From: Hungatella sp.
Lineage (GTDB): Bacteria; Bacillota; Clostridia; Lachnospirales; Lachnospiraceae
Reading direction: 5' to 3'
Assembly (NCBI GenBank): GCA_009712635.1
Contig: WASS01000020.1
Span: 1,125,208-1,189,207 of the forward strand
DNA length: 64,000 nt
Shown here: positions 35,222-44,575 of the stretch, one piece after another
Position numbering within the stretch: the first letter of the stretch is position 1
Layout of the letters: the number at the start of each line of letters is the position of its first letter
The notes under the pieces: generated by a model
What the model was told of the DNA's origin: nothing
The model's input: the letters and a program-made list of their open reading frames with translations, nothing else
Database searches by the model: none
Position numbers and translations under genes: made by a program

Positions 35222-36268
35222 TTATATTAATTTTTTAACTGATTTCCTGAGTACCATTGTACATGGCAGCGCTATCTGACTCATCTGCTGCTCTGTCTGT
35301 TCCTCTTCCTTGTCTAATGTCCGGATTAATAGCTCCGCCGCCTTTTTCCCAATCTCTTTCAGTGGAAGGGCCGCCGTAGTCAGCGAAGGGCGGAAATACT
35401 CAGCTATCACCTGATCATCAAATCCCACCACGGATACATCCTCCGGTGCTTCCAGACCATTCTCTTCCAGATAATCATAGACTCCGCCTGCGATTACATC
35501 CGAAAAGCAGAAAATGGCTGTAACGTTCTTCCTGATCAGTGTGTCAGCCCCTTCATAGCCGCTCTCACGGTCCCAGTTTCCATAGCATACAAGATCTGGA
35601 TTGTAAAAGATTTTTCTGTCATATAAGGCTCTCTGGTATCCAAGAAGCCGTTTATCCATATGGATGTTATCTTTTCTTCCACCGATCACTCCGATTTTTT
35701 CGTGCCCCATTTTCAGAAGATATTCTGTCATGTCATATCCACCCTTCTCATCATCAATTACCACGGAAGGGAATCTGGGCGTATGGGGATACCCGTAGGT
35801 CATGACTGCCGGAATACTAAAATCGTCATCAAAACACCGCATATTTCTAGCATGCCCCGGTACATAAATAATCCCATCCACTTTAATTGACAAAAGCTCC
35901 TGAATTGCCGGATTTAAGACAGAATAATATTCCTCTTCATCCTGATACCATTGTTCATTCCATCTGGCATACAGACGAAGATTCACCATAATTGTTCTGT
36001 AATTTTTCGTCTCACAATAAGACATGATGCTTTCAATGATAATCGGAGCGGAAAAAAGCGAGATATCTTCGGCAATGATCCCAATTAATTTGGTTTTTTT
36101 CTTTCGCAGACCCTGAGCAATATAGTTGGGTTGATAACCGGTTTCCTTTATCACCTGTAATACTCTCTGCCTTGTATCCTCACTTACTTTTGGTATCCCA
36201 TTTAAAATGTTGGATACTGTGGATACGGATACGTCACATCTTTTTGCTATTTCCTTTAATGTCACCAT
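35222..36268 (-). CDS. LacI-family regulator of the polysaccharide operon
   Basis: A 348-residue repressor. The helix-turn-helix reads MVTLKEIAKRCDVSVSTVSN, then ILNGIPKVSEDTRQRVLQVI and the hinge YQPNYIAQGLR. A sugar-sensing domain starts KLIGIIAEDISLFSAP. The gene has its own terminator and lies directly upstream of an operon whose promoter is flanked by two LacI-type palindromes, which it most likely binds. It begins 19 bp after the DUF1456 gene, so it may be partly co-transcribed with that gene. The effector is probably an intermediate from the imported oligosaccharide. Confidence 0.92.
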   Translation of the reverse strand: MVTLKEIAKRCDVSVSTVSNILNGIPKVSEDTRQRVLQVIKETGYQPNYIAQGLRKKKTKLIGIIAEDISLFSAPIIIESIMSYCETKNYRTIMVNLRLYARWNEQWYQDEEEYYSVLNPAIQELLSIKVDGIIYVPGHARNMRCFDDDFSIPAVMTYGYPHTPRFPSVVIDDEKGGYDMTEYLLKMGHEKIGVIGGRKDNIHMDKRLLGYQRALYDRKIFYNPDLVCYGNWDRESGYEGADTLIRKNVTAIFCFSDVIAGGVYDYLEENGLEAPEDVSVVGFDDQVIAEYFRPSLTTAALPLKEIGKKAAELLIRTLDKEEEQTEQQMSQIALPCTMVLRKSVKKLI

Positions 36269-36287
36269 GGCATTTTACCTTCTATTA

Positions 36288-36779
36288 TTACTTCCTGGAG
36301 CGTTCTGCAAGACCCTTTAAGAAAACTCTGATATAACGGTCCCCACATACCTTATAATTGCGTTGACCTTCTCTCCTTAACAGAGCGCTTAATTCCCCGT
36401 TTGACAGTTCTGCTCCCCCGGCTTTAAAAATTGCAAGCATATCATCACCGGTAAAAGCCAGTGCTATTTTAACTTTCTTTAGAAAAATGTTGTTTACATT
36501 TCTATAATCATTGATCATAAAATTCTTATTATCCCCGGATACCCCTGGTTTTTCTTCCTTTGCTCCCCGTTTAAAGATAATAAAGCCATTTAAAAATGAT
36601 TCCAGCATACGATAATTACATATCTGATTATTCTCATCATTGCCTTCATTGGCTTTCAGCATATCCTGTACATTGGTTTTTGTAAGAACTACTCCGCCCA
36701 GTTTAAAAATTTCCACCATATCACTGTCCTTGATATCCAGTGCATATCTTAATCTCTTTAATATATCAATATTTTCCAT
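36288..36779 (-). CDS. DUF1456 family protein (YehS-like)
   Basis: Cytoplasmic protein of 163 residues made of two copies of the DUF1456 module: LKRLRYALDIKDSDMVEIFK with LGGVVLTKTNVQDML, and LKKVKIALAFTGDDMLAIFK with AGGAELSNGELSALL. Each copy ends in a YKVCGDRYIRVFLKGL-like helix. The family is widespread but uncharacterised. The ribosome binding site is GGGGCTCC-type and weak. It lies between the helicase gene (52 bp upstream) and lacI on the same strand; no functional link is evident. Confidence 0.88.
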   Translation of the reverse strand: MENIDILKRLRYALDIKDSDMVEIFKLGGVVLTKTNVQDMLKANEGNDENNQICNYRMLESFLNGFIIFKRGAKEEKPGVSGDNKNFMINDYRNVNNIFLKKVKIALAFTGDDMLAIFKAGGAELSNGELSALLRREGQRNYKVCGDRYIRVFLKGLAERSRK

Positions 36780-36831
36780 AGGAGCCCCTTTTGTGTTTCA
36801 TTTTATATTTTAGCTTTACTATAACACGCCA

Positions 36832-38283
36832 TTAATATTTATCCAATGCTTTTGTTACCTTTAATTGTTTCCCGTTGATCGGGGTGTGGCTCATGGTTTC
36901 CAGCACCATGGGGCCTTTTCCGTTTAATATCTCCACATAGGTAAGGGTATCCTGAATTGTTATGATTCCGATATCTTCCGCCGACATATTTTCTAAATTG
37001 GACAGTACTCCTACGAAGTTGGTTGCCCTTAATTTCTTTTTCTTACCACCGTTAAATCTTAGTTTCATAATGCCTTTGTTTAACTGATCGCTTTTTAACT
37101 GTTTAATCTCAGGAGCTGCTTTTATTTTTTTGTCAAAATTATGCCTTGCCTGGGATACCTCTGCTTTCTCATATCCTGCCCGTTCCTCAATTGGAAATCC
37201 GATGAATTCTTCAATCTGCCGCACGAAACGCGCCTGTGAGGAAGTTACCAGCGAAACCGCATTTCCTTTCCGCCCGGCCCGGCCGGTCCTTCCTGTCCGG
37301 TGGACATAGGTTTCCGCTTCCAAAGGAATATCATAGTTAATTACAAGGGAGATGTCATCCACATCAATCCCCCTGGCTGCAACATCCGTAGCCACCAGAT
37401 ACCGGTACTGCCCTCTTTTAAACCGCTTTATTGCAGAGATCCGGTCTGTCTGTTCCATGCCGCCGTGAAGCTTCTGGGGGTGGTAATCCATCTGTTTCAG
37501 CCGTTCCCATACAAGGTCTACCCGGTCTTTCGTGCTGCAAAAGATGATACAGCTGTCTGGATTTTCCATAATTGTAATATCTGTAAGCAGTTCAAACTTT
37601 TCTTCCTCAGTCGTCAGAAAAAGAGAATGACCGATATCTGCTGCCGTGTTACTATCCTCATGAATATCGATCTGAACCGGCGCCTTGTGCTCACTTAGTG
37701 ATAACTCTTTTATCGCCTGAGGTATTGTGGCTGAAAACAGCATGGTGACTCTGTCTTCCGGAAGTTCCTTTATAATTTCCTCCACCTGATCGATGAATCC
37801 CATATCTAACATCCGGTCAGCCTCATCGATGACCAGACAGCTGATGTGACTTAATGCCAGAGTCCCTTTTCTGATGTGATCCATCACCCGGCCGGGAGTT
37901 CCCACTGCCACGTGGGTCTTCTGCTTTAATTCTGTTTTTTCAATGGCAAATGGGTGACCGCCATAAATTGCTGCTGCCTTTATTCGTTTAAATCTGCCAA
38001 TGTTGGTGAAATCCTCCTTCACCTGAACCGCCAGTTCCCTGGTAGGTGTGAGAATCAGTGCCTGGGGTTTGTTTTCCAGCCAGTCGATCATCTCGCAGAT
38101 GGGAATTGCATAGGCAGCGGTTTTCCCGCTGCCTGTCTTTGCTTTCACAATAAGGTCTTTTTTTTCTAATGCCTGTGGAATCACACGTTCCTGAACTTCC
38201 GTGGGTATTTTATAATCCAAAACGCAAAGTGCCTTTTGAATATCGTCGCTCAAAGAAAAACTGCTGAAATTGTTATGAATCAT
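36832..38283 (-). CDS. DEAD-box RNA helicase, DbpA/YxiN type
   Basis: ATP-dependent RNA helicase of 483 residues from the ATG at 38283, preceded by GAGAGGAAC. Motifs in order: Q-motif PTEVQ, Walker [19 protein letters not shown] in [16 protein letters not shown], and [13 protein letters not shown] in the second RecA domain. The last 75 residues ([20 protein letters not shown] to [12 protein letters not shown]) form the RRM-like DbpA RNA-binding domain. In DbpA/YxiN this domain targets 23S rRNA hairpin 92, so a role in 50S assembly is likely. Single-gene unit. Confidence 0.93.
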   Translation of the reverse strand: MIHNNFSSFSLSDDIQKALCVLDYKIPTEVQERVIPQALEKKDLIVKAKTGSGKTAAYAIPICEMIDWLENKPQALILTPTRELAVQVKEDFTNIGRFKRIKAAAIYGGHPFAIEKTELKQKTHVAVGTPGRVMDHIRKGTLALSHISCLVIDEADRMLDMGFIDQVEEIIKELPEDRVTMLFSATIPQAIKELSLSEHKAPVQIDIHEDSNTAADIGHSLFLTTEEEKFELLTDITIMENPDSCIIFCSTKDRVDLVWERLKQMDYHPQKLHGGMEQTDRISAIKRFKRGQYRYLVATDVAARGIDVDDISLVINYDIPLEAETYVHRTGRTGRAGRKGNAVSLVTSSQARFVRQIEEFIGFPIEERAGYEKAEVSQARHNFDKKIKAAPEIKQLKSDQLNKGIMKLRFNGGKKKKLRATNFVGVLSNLENMSAEDIGIITIQDTLTYVEILNGKGPMVLETMSHTPINGKQLKVTKALDKY

Positions 38284-38422
38284 TATTGTTCCTCTCATTT
38301 CATTCATACGGTGCAGTCACATAATCTTAGGACCGCATGTTACATTCTATCATCTTACAGGGGAACTAACAACTGTAACTTAAGCCTTTATAAAAATTCT
38401 GTATTTACAGCATTTTATATGG

Positions 38423-38428
38423 TATAAT
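38423..38428 (+). promoter_or_regulatory. -10 element for the secreted protein gene
   Basis: TATAAT, 36 bases before the TTG start at 38464. The -35 is poor (TGTATT at about 38400), so this is a tentative promoter. Confidence 0.4.
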
Positions 38429-38463
38429 TCCTATAGAGCAAAAATGAAAGCAGGAATCTAAAT

Positions 38464-39399
38464 TTGAAATCAAATAAAAAGATGTTGATTATTGTACCTT
38501 TATTCGTTTTATGTCTTATTTGCACCAGTTACGTCATAACAACAAAATTTATAACTTCCAATAATAATTCTGTACCTGCAGAAGAATCTGCCAGCACAAG
38601 GGCTGAACAGGAAGAGGTTTCTTCTGCTCAAGAATCTGCTGCGTCAGATTCTGCCGTGCCGGAATTTACTACCGGAATACCTGTGGAATCTACCGAAAAA
38701 GCGACTGGCGATGCGTCAAAGATTCAAGATATTATCAGTGACCAGACTACAAGCGTATTTGACGGAGCGGTTGGTAAACAGCATATTGGGATGGCGATCT
38801 ATAGAAACGGCAGCGAATTAACAGCTTCTCTTTTTACAGCGAATGAAGAAGATCCTGAAATCAAATTACCTGGCACGCTGAATAGGGATACTTCCTCTTT
38901 TGTATTGACCAGCGAAGACGGCAGTATCACGTTTGAAGGATCTTTAAGCCCAGATACCTCAAAAGGCGACCGATTGACAGGCTTATTTAAAAACACTAAG
39001 GATCAATCAGAAACTGAATTCCACTTAACCCTGTCTCATTCAGTTGGCAGCCCCCTGGAGGGACGTTATCCCCTAGTTGATGCAGATGCAGCAGACGTTG
39101 AAAATTTCGCTAAACAAATAAAGTTGAACATAATGGAAGATAAAAGACAGGAGTTTGCAGATCTCATCAATTATCCAATCAACGTAACCATAAATAATAA
39201 GAAAATAAGCATCAATTCTTCTGAGGAATTTATTCAACACTATAACGATATTATTACATCTGATTTTAAAAACAAGTTATCAAACAGCTATACGAAGTAT
39301 CTTTTTAGCAATAGTATGGGAGTAATGCTTGGGGATGGTGAAATATGGTTTGATCAGTTTAATGATCAGGGATTTAGAATTTATGCCATAAATAATTAA
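38464..39399 (+). CDS. membrane-anchored secreted protein of unknown function
   Basis: A 311-residue protein starting at TTG 38464 (AGGAA 8-9 bases upstream); an ATG at 38482 lacks a ribosome binding site. An N-terminal helix (about 8-28, LIIVPLFVLCLICTSYVITT) anchors it, then a Ser/Glu/Ala-rich linker (35-80). The first extracellular domain (IGMAIYRNGSELTASLFTAN, later DGSITFEGSLSPD) looks like a beta-barrel. The second (FADLINYPINVTINNKKISI and MGVMLGDGEIWFDQF) resembles a domain common in Lachnospiraceae lipoproteins. I recognise no characterised function. It is monocistronic with a strong terminator. Confidence 0.72.
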   Translation: MKSNKKMLIIVPLFVLCLICTSYVITTKFITSNNNSVPAEESASTRAEQEEVSSAQESAASDSAVPEFTTGIPVESTEKATGDASKIQDIISDQTTSVFDGAVGKQHIGMAIYRNGSELTASLFTANEEDPEIKLPGTLNRDTSSFVLTSEDGSITFEGSLSPDTSKGDRLTGLFKNTKDQSETEFHLTLSHSVGSPLEGRYPLVDADAADVENFAKQIKLNIMEDKRQEFADLINYPINVTINNKKISINSSEEFIQHYNDIITSDFKNKLSNSYTKYLFSNSMGVMLGDGEIWFDQFNDQGFRIYAINN

Positions 39400-39416
39400 T
39401 TAGGAACGCCATAAAT

Positions 39417-39455
39417 AATAAGCACCCTGCCATCATCTGGAACAGGGTGCTTATT
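39417..39455. terminator. bidirectional terminator
   Basis: AATAAGCACCCTG and its perfect complement form a 13-bp stem with a 13-base loop. It lies between the convergent secreted-protein gene (plus) and the ricin-domain glycosidase gene (minus). Confidence 0.85.
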
Positions 39456-39466
39456 AAATTTGTCTC

Positions 39467-41203
39467 TTATGGAGCTGTAATCTGCCACTGCTGATTATAC
39501 CCGTTGTTGCTGCTCCACTGAATTACATTTCCGCCATCATCTACAGAGCCCTTCTCCACATCCAGAAGCTTTCCACTGTTACTATTTACAAGATTGTAAT
39601 AGCCGTTTCCCAGATCGATTAAATTCCATCTCTGGTTATTCTGCCCGTTGTCTGTCCACTGGATCACGTCTGCCCCGTCTGCAGTGGAACTCTTATAAAC
39701 ATCCAGAACTTTACCGCTATTTGAATTGCTCAGTTTATATCCGTTTCCTGTATTGGTTATAATCCATTTCTGATTATTCTGACCGCTATAGCCCCACTGG
39801 ATCACATCTGCTCCATCAGCGGTTGATCCGTTGGTTACATCCAGGGCTTTCCCGCTGCCCCTGTTGATCAGTTTATAAGTTTCACCAGAAACTATTCCAG
39901 TATTGGTTCCGGTACCAGGAGTAATATAGATCCGATAACCGGAGCTATTGTTTAAGCCGGATAAATTCACAGTAATCTGCCCGTTTACAACCGGATAATT
40001 AGAAGTGGACAGAACAACTGGACCTCTGGATACAGTATCTTTGCTCACCCAATCAATCTTTTCAACTTTCACAGAAGCATTGGACCCGATAAAGGAAGGA
40101 ATGTTTTTAAAGGTTGTATTAACAGTTCCGTCATTAGGACCTCCAAAAATAAGGCTTACGTATTTTCCATTGGAATCAACGCAGGCTGCTCCATCTACCA
40201 GATCGCTTTCATCATTTGGGGGTGTAACAGAAACCATGTTTCCGGTCATATCCCCGTACCATTTATAAAAATACCAGCCTGCACCTTTTTCCGTATTGGT
40301 TGCAAGAAGACTGCCAAGCCTTCCGGGAGTCGGTACAAACCACCAGGTGATACAGGCACTTTCGATCTTGTAACGCTCAAATTTTGCAATAAATCGGGCT
40401 GAAGAACCCGGCTGACCTTCCAGATTATGATCCGGATCGCAGTATTCATTGATGCTGATCGGCAGCGGCGCAATACCAAGGGAAGACTCTAATGCCCGGT
40501 ATGTTCTGATATTGGGCGCAATTGTCTTCGGCCCACCAGACAGTTCGTGCCAGCTCATGATATCCGGAATGCAATTGTTTGCTTTGCAATAGGTCAGGAA
40601 CTCTTTCATGCGGGAATTGTTGTAATAGCTCTCACAAGGGCCTATAATTTTGGCACCTGGATCATTGGCACGGATTACATCATAGGTCTGCTTCCACATG
40701 TCATTAAAACTGCCGTTGGACGTATTCCAGGTTCCTCCCGGCTCATTCCAGATTTCATAACCATAATAATTATTGCGGCCAGATGCTTTCTTATCCTTAA
40801 TAAATGATTTCACCTGATTAAGCCAGCTGGTCATTCCAGGCCACCGGTAAGGCCAGCCTGGCAGCATATCTGCCAAATCGATGGAGACTCTGGCACTGGG
40901 TACAGATGAAAGCTTCTGGGAAACCAGAATTGCATCTCCGAAGGGATGCTGATTTCCGTTTCCGCCTCTGGCGGGATTTCGTAAAACATAGGGATTTAAT
41001 GGTGCTACAAGACCATTTACATCTGCCGGAATACTCTCTGTCATCCCATACAGAGATCCGTTGGCACAATGAGTTACTTCTCTGAGTACATTGGCACAGT
41101 CTACTGTCATTGAATTTGCTGCCAGTGCCGGTATTTCCGGCATCATGGATAATACCAGCATAACACTGAGTACAAAGGCCAACACTCTTTTCATTTTCAA
41201 CAT
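39467..41203 (-). CDS. secreted clan GH-A-like glycosidase with ricin-type lectin domain
   Basis: About 578 residues. The start at 41203 (MLKMKRVLAFVLSVMLVLSM) follows GGAGGAG; the 84-codon upstream extension overlaps the GGDEF gene and is rejected. The signal peptide is cleaved near ALA-AN (29). The catalytic part (about 30-430) is TIM-barrel-like: YGYEIWNEPGGTWN has acid/base candidate Glu154, and PISINEYCDPDHN has nucleophile candidate Glu253, as in GH39/GH5-type enzymes. I cannot assign the GH family. The last 130 residues are a beta-trefoil with three QxW repeats (DVIQWGYSGQNNQKW, DVIQWTDNGQNNQRW, NVIQWSSNNGYNQQW) that bind sugars. It is exported, unlike the other glycosidases here. Confidence 0.78.
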   Translation of the reverse strand: MLKMKRVLAFVLSVMLVLSMMPEIPALAANSMTVDCANVLREVTHCANGSLYGMTESIPADVNGLVAPLNPYVLRNPARGGNGNQHPFGDAILVSQKLSSVPSARVSIDLADMLPGWPYRWPGMTSWLNQVKSFIKDKKASGRNNYYGYEIWNEPGGTWNTSNGSFNDMWKQTYDVIRANDPGAKIIGPCESYYNNSRMKEFLTYCKANNCIPDIMSWHELSGGPKTIAPNIRTYRALESSLGIAPLPISINEYCDPDHNLEGQPGSSARFIAKFERYKIESACITWWFVPTPGRLGSLLATNTEKGAGWYFYKWYGDMTGNMVSVTPPNDESDLVDGAACVDSNGKYVSLIFGGPNDGTVNTTFKNIPSFIGSNASVKVEKIDWVSKDTVSRGPVVLSTSNYPVVNGQITVNLSGLNNSSGYRIYITPGTGTNTGIVSGETYKLINRGSGKALDVTNGSTADGADVIQWGYSGQNNQKWIITNTGNGYKLSNSNSGKVLDVYKSSTADGADVIQWTDNGQNNQRWNLIDLGNGYYNLVNSNSGKLLDVEKGSVDDGGNVIQWSSNNGYNQQWQITAP

Positions 41204-41291
41204 AAACACTCCTCCTTCATTTTCTGCTTGAATGCATTCGCTCAATAGAAAGTGAAATATGTTGAAAATGTAAACTGAAATCATTTTTATT

Positions 41292-42392
41292 TTACATTCC
41301 ATCTCCATAAATAACTGTTTTGTTCTTACCGGTAGACTTGGCCTGATACATTGCCTGATCAGCGATATGAAATAAATCTCTGGGTTTGCATTCGCTCTGA
41401 GATGTCTCTGCAATTCCACAGCTGAATGTAATGCTTCCATTTTCAAAAAACTCAAACCGATGGGTTTCGAATATACGCTGTATATCTTCCACTAAGAGTT
41501 TAGCCTCTTTCGATGATTTGTTCGGAAAAATAATAGAAAATTCCTCTCCGCCATAGCGGCATACCTGCCCCATAGCCGAGCAATGAGCCCGAAGAAGCTG
41601 GGATAAATAAATCAGTACTATGTTTCCATTGTCATGACCCCACGTGTCATTGACTCTTTTGAAATTATCAATATCGATCACTGCCACTGCCAGCGGAAAT
41701 TGTTCTTTTTCGATTGCCATAGATAACAGATTGAAAAAAGTACTCATGTTATATAAATTTGTCAGCGGATCATATTTTAACTGTTCCTCAAGCTGAGACT
41801 GTTTGATAAAACTTTCTTTTATCAGCATGTTTTTTTCATATTCCAGCCGGAAGAGATATCTTGCTATAAAATAAGAGCTTATGAGCAGATCCAGGGTGAT
41901 AAATAAATCAACATATAGCAGTTTATCATCTGCTCTGCCGTCGATGGAGCCGAAATAAGTACTGATACATATGAGAAAAAAAGAGATGACCGTAATATTT
42001 CTTGTCATTTTTTTATCTGAAAACATAATGGTTATGTAAACAGGGAAACAAAGACTGCAGGAAAGAACTGCGTAAACATTATGCGCACTGGACATAACAA
42101 AACAAATTCCGGTAAGCGTTAAAACAGAAATATAGTTTTTAGACTGTTCCGAAATATGATCGGATTCTACTTTAAATTTACCAAACATACAGATGGCAAA
42201 GTTCAGGGAAGAGGGCAATACAATATACAGCAGCAGGTATGGTACAGAATCCAGTTTTATCATCCCCGGATACTTTACCATAAGTAGATACGACATAACG
42301 ATTTCAATTACCAGATTTACAAAAGTAATAAAAAACGCGATCTGAATAAATGACTTTCTCCATTTTTCATACAATGTGCCAAATTTGTCCAT
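41292..42392 (-). CDS. membrane diguanylate cyclase (GGDEF)
   Basis: Makes cyclic di-GMP from two GTP. The N-terminal half (about 15-190) has about six membrane helices. The GGDEF domain begins about 205 with DPLTNLYNMSTFFNLLSMAI, and the active-site motif is RYGGEEFSIIFP. VAVIDIDNFKRVNDTWGHDNG carries the metal-binding Asp. No RxxD inhibitory site is obvious upstream of GGEEF. It is monocistronic between the meta-cleavage operon terminator and the secreted glycosidase. Signal input is unknown. Confidence 0.92.
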   Translation of the reverse strand: MDKFGTLYEKWRKSFIQIAFFITFVNLVIEIVMSYLLMVKYPGMIKLDSVPYLLLYIVLPSSLNFAICMFGKFKVESDHISEQSKNYISVLTLTGICFVMSSAHNVYAVLSCSLCFPVYITIMFSDKKMTRNITVISFFLICISTYFGSIDGRADDKLLYVDLFITLDLLISSYFIARYLFRLEYEKNMLIKESFIKQSQLEEQLKYDPLTNLYNMSTFFNLLSMAIEKEQFPLAVAVIDIDNFKRVNDTWGHDNGNIVLIYLSQLLRAHCSAMGQVCRYGGEEFSIIFPNKSSKEAKLLVEDIQRIFETHRFEFFENGSITFSCGIAETSQSECKPRDLFHIADQAMYQAKSTGKNKTVIYGDGM

Positions 42393-42509
42393 AAGTATTC
42401 CCCTCAGATGTTTTGCTTATTATTGTATGTCGGCAAAGGAAATGTTTCAACAAAAATTTTGTAAATAATACAATTTTCGTAAAATATTTTCGTAGCAGAT
42501 CAATCCTAT

Positions 42510-42555
42510 AAAAAAACCAGGAGAGTCAGATAAAGCACCGGACTCTCCTGGTTTT
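42510..42555 (-). terminator. terminator of the catechol meta-cleavage operon
   Basis: AAAACCAGGAGAGTC and its perfect complement form a 15-bp stem with a 13-base loop. On the minus strand it is followed by T7. It directly follows the dioxygenase stop at 42566. Confidence 0.9.
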
Positions 42556-42565
42556 AAAGCCATAC

Positions 42566-43492
42566 TTATGTAATAACCTGTAAGAAGCTTGGTATCATTT
42601 CTCCCTCATAATAGAATAATCCCCGTCCCAGCTGTTCAGAATCCCACACTCTCTGTGGGTTATCTGGATAAGCGGTATATCCGCCTGCATAAACTTCAAT
42701 CCGGTTTCCTGACGGTTCCCAGAAATAAATGGTCTGCCCCCGTGTAATCGCATGCCGGGTAGGTCCGATGTCCTGCTTCAGATGATTGATTGCCATTATA
42801 TCTGCCGCATGACCAACATCGTTCCAGTCCTGAAGCAGAAATCCTACATGGTGCATCTTTCCTGGTTTATCGTATTCCACAAAAGCCAGATCATGGGGTT
42901 TGTTGGAGCTGGTCACCCAGGCTGCAAGCCTTTTTCCGTCAGGAGTATTGCAAACCTCAGGCACGAACATTCCAAGCACTTCCTTGCAGAAACGTTCTGC
43001 TTCTGCAATATTAGGACCGTAAAGGAGGAAATGATCCAGTCTCTGAGCCCGCATTCCTCTGGGTTCCTCTGTCCAGATATTGGGATTGCGTGTTTCAGGA
43101 ATCTGGGGTGCCAGTTCTACATCTGCATAGATTTCCAGGCGGTGTCCGGTGCTGATGGTAAAGCCGATCCGTTTTCCAAACCCTGGCTGATTGGAATTGG
43201 CCGGAACCACATCTGTCTGATAGCCAAATGCTTCCACTGCTTCTGCCATTTTTTCCAGAGTTTCCTCAGAATCCACCTTAAATGCGGCATAATCAAAGCC
43301 GGGTTCCTCTGCCAGTCTCAGCGTGACAGAGTGGTGGTCAAATTCATCGTATGCCTTCAGACATACACGCCCGTCTTCGGTACGGCATACCTCATTGAGT
43401 CCAAGAATATTTTTGTAGAAATTCAGCGTCTGGTCTAAATCCAATACCCGAAGTTGTATTAAACCTGGTCTTAACGTTTTGTTCAGTGCCAT
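42566..43492 (-). CDS. catechol 2,3-dioxygenase (extradiol)
   Basis: Cleaves catechols next to the diol with O2, giving 2-hydroxymuconate semialdehyde; the enzyme uses Fe(II). I use ATG 43492 (MALNKTLRPGLIQLRVLDLD) because GGAAGG is 7 bases away; the ATG at 43498 is too close. The 308-residue length matches XylE. All key XylE residues are present with a constant +1 offset: metal ligands His154 (RLDHFLLYG), His215 (MHHVGF) and Glu266 (NRIEVYAGG), and His200, His247 and Tyr256 of the second shell. It is therefore likely active if oxygen is available. It is the promoter-distal gene of the operon, and no XylT-type ferredoxin is encoded nearby. An O2-dependent enzyme is unexpected in a presumed anaerobe. 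Confidence 0.93.
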   Translation of the reverse strand: MALNKTLRPGLIQLRVLDLDQTLNFYKNILGLNEVCRTEDGRVCLKAYDEFDHHSVTLRLAEEPGFDYAAFKVDSEETLEKMAEAVEAFGYQTDVVPANSNQPGFGKRIGFTISTGHRLEIYADVELAPQIPETRNPNIWTEEPRGMRAQRLDHFLLYGPNIAEAERFCKEVLGMFVPEVCNTPDGKRLAAWVTSSNKPHDLAFVEYDKPGKMHHVGFLLQDWNDVGHAADIMAINHLKQDIGPTRHAITRGQTIYFWEPSGNRIEVYAGGYTAYPDNPQRVWDSEQLGRGLFYYEGEMIPSFLQVIT

Positions 43493-43566
43493 TTTCATAC
43501 CTTCCTTTCATACATGATCTGTTGTTTGCTACACGTTCCCCAATCTTCTGCGCAGGCATTTTATTT

Positions 43567-44574
43567 TCAGCCTGCCTGTTGTTTCAGCTGATAGGCCACA
43601 CTTAGGATCATATCCTCCTGTCCTCCTACCATTCTTCTTTTCCCCAGTTCAATCATAATATCTCTTGGATCTAAATCGTACTTTTTTGCTGCATCATAGA
43701 CATGAAGCAGAAAGCTGGAATAGACTCCTGCATAACCCAGCATAAGAGATCCGTTATCCACTGTCTGAGGGCGCTGCATTAATGGTTCCACACTGCGTTC
43801 TGCCAGATCCATTAACCCGTAAAAATCCAAGCCTGTATTTATTCCCTTGCGCTTTAGCACCCCTGCCAGCACTTCAATCTGAGTATTTCCGGCACCTGCC
43901 CCCAATCCCCGGAGGGTGGCGTCAATATAGCTGGCTCCAGCTTCCACAGCTGCCAGGGAGTTGGCTATTGCCAGATTTAAATTATTATGGGCGTGAAAAC
44001 CTACCGGAATACTGACAGCCTCTTTTACTGCCTTTACACGGGCTGCCACATCTTCTGGAAGAAGAAATCCTGCTGAATCCGCCAGATTGATATATTCCGC
44101 CCCATAACTTTCCATTTTTTTGGCTTCCTCAGCTATGACCTCCGGTTCTGCCATATGGGTCATCATCAGAAATCCCACCGTCATCATACCAAGCTTTCTG
44201 GCTGCTTCGATATGCTGGGCGCTTACATCTGCCTCTGTTACATGGGTTGCCACCCGGACAGCCTTTGCCCCGCAGTCATGAGCCTTTTTTAAATCTTCAA
44301 TGGTTCCGATTCCCGGAAGCAGCAGTACCGTCAGTTTTCCGTTTTTTATCTGCTTTGCTGCCGCTTTTAAAAGAAGAAATTCATCTCTTTTTGAAAATCC
44401 ATAGGTATAACTGGAGCCGCCTAACCCATCTCCATGGGATAATTCGATCAGGGGAACATGGCAGCGGTCAAGTCCGGCAGCAATTGCAGACACCTGTTCT
44501 TCCGTAAAGCTGTGCCTGACAGCATGGCTCCCATCTCTTAGGGTGGTATCTACAATCTGTATCTGCTGTTCCAT
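43567..44574 (-). CDS. 4-hydroxy-2-oxovalerate aldolase
   Basis: Cleaves 4-hydroxy-2-oxovalerate to pyruvate and acetaldehyde; HMGL-like class II aldolase of 335 residues. VDTTLRDGSHAVRHSFTEEQ gives Arg13, Asp14 and His17. GFHAHNNLNLAIANS gives His194 and His196, which with Asp14 bind Mn2+. The C-terminal communication domain (PRDIMIELGKRRMVGGQED) is complete, so it should bind the acetaldehyde dehydrogenase encoded 1 base upstream and channel acetaldehyde, as DmpFG do. The family name MhpE/DmpG is used for such proteins. Confidence 0.95.
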   Translation of the reverse strand: MEQQIQIVDTTLRDGSHAVRHSFTEEQVSAIAAGLDRCHVPLIELSHGDGLGGSSYTYGFSKRDEFLLLKAAAKQIKNGKLTVLLLPGIGTIEDLKKAHDCGAKAVRVATHVTEADVSAQHIEAARKLGMMTVGFLMMTHMAEPEVIAEEAKKMESYGAEYINLADSAGFLLPEDVAARVKAVKEAVSIPVGFHAHNNLNLAIANSLAAVEAGASYIDATLRGLGAGAGNTQIEVLAGVLKRKGINTGLDFYGLMDLAERSVEPLMQRPQTVDNGSLMLGYAGVYSSFLLHVYDAAKKYDLDPRDIMIELGKRRMVGGQEDMILSVAYQLKQQAG

Positions 44575-44575
44575 G

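Noticed and set aside
41204-41455. 84-codon N-terminal extension of the ricin-domain glycosidase
   Set aside because: It overlaps the 3' end of the GGDEF gene, and the ATG at 41203 has GGAGGAG plus a signal peptide directly after it.
42752-43438. 228-codon plus-strand ORF opposite the dioxygenase
   Set aside because: Antisense shadow of a gene whose active-site residues are all conserved; no ribosome binding site and no recognisable domain.
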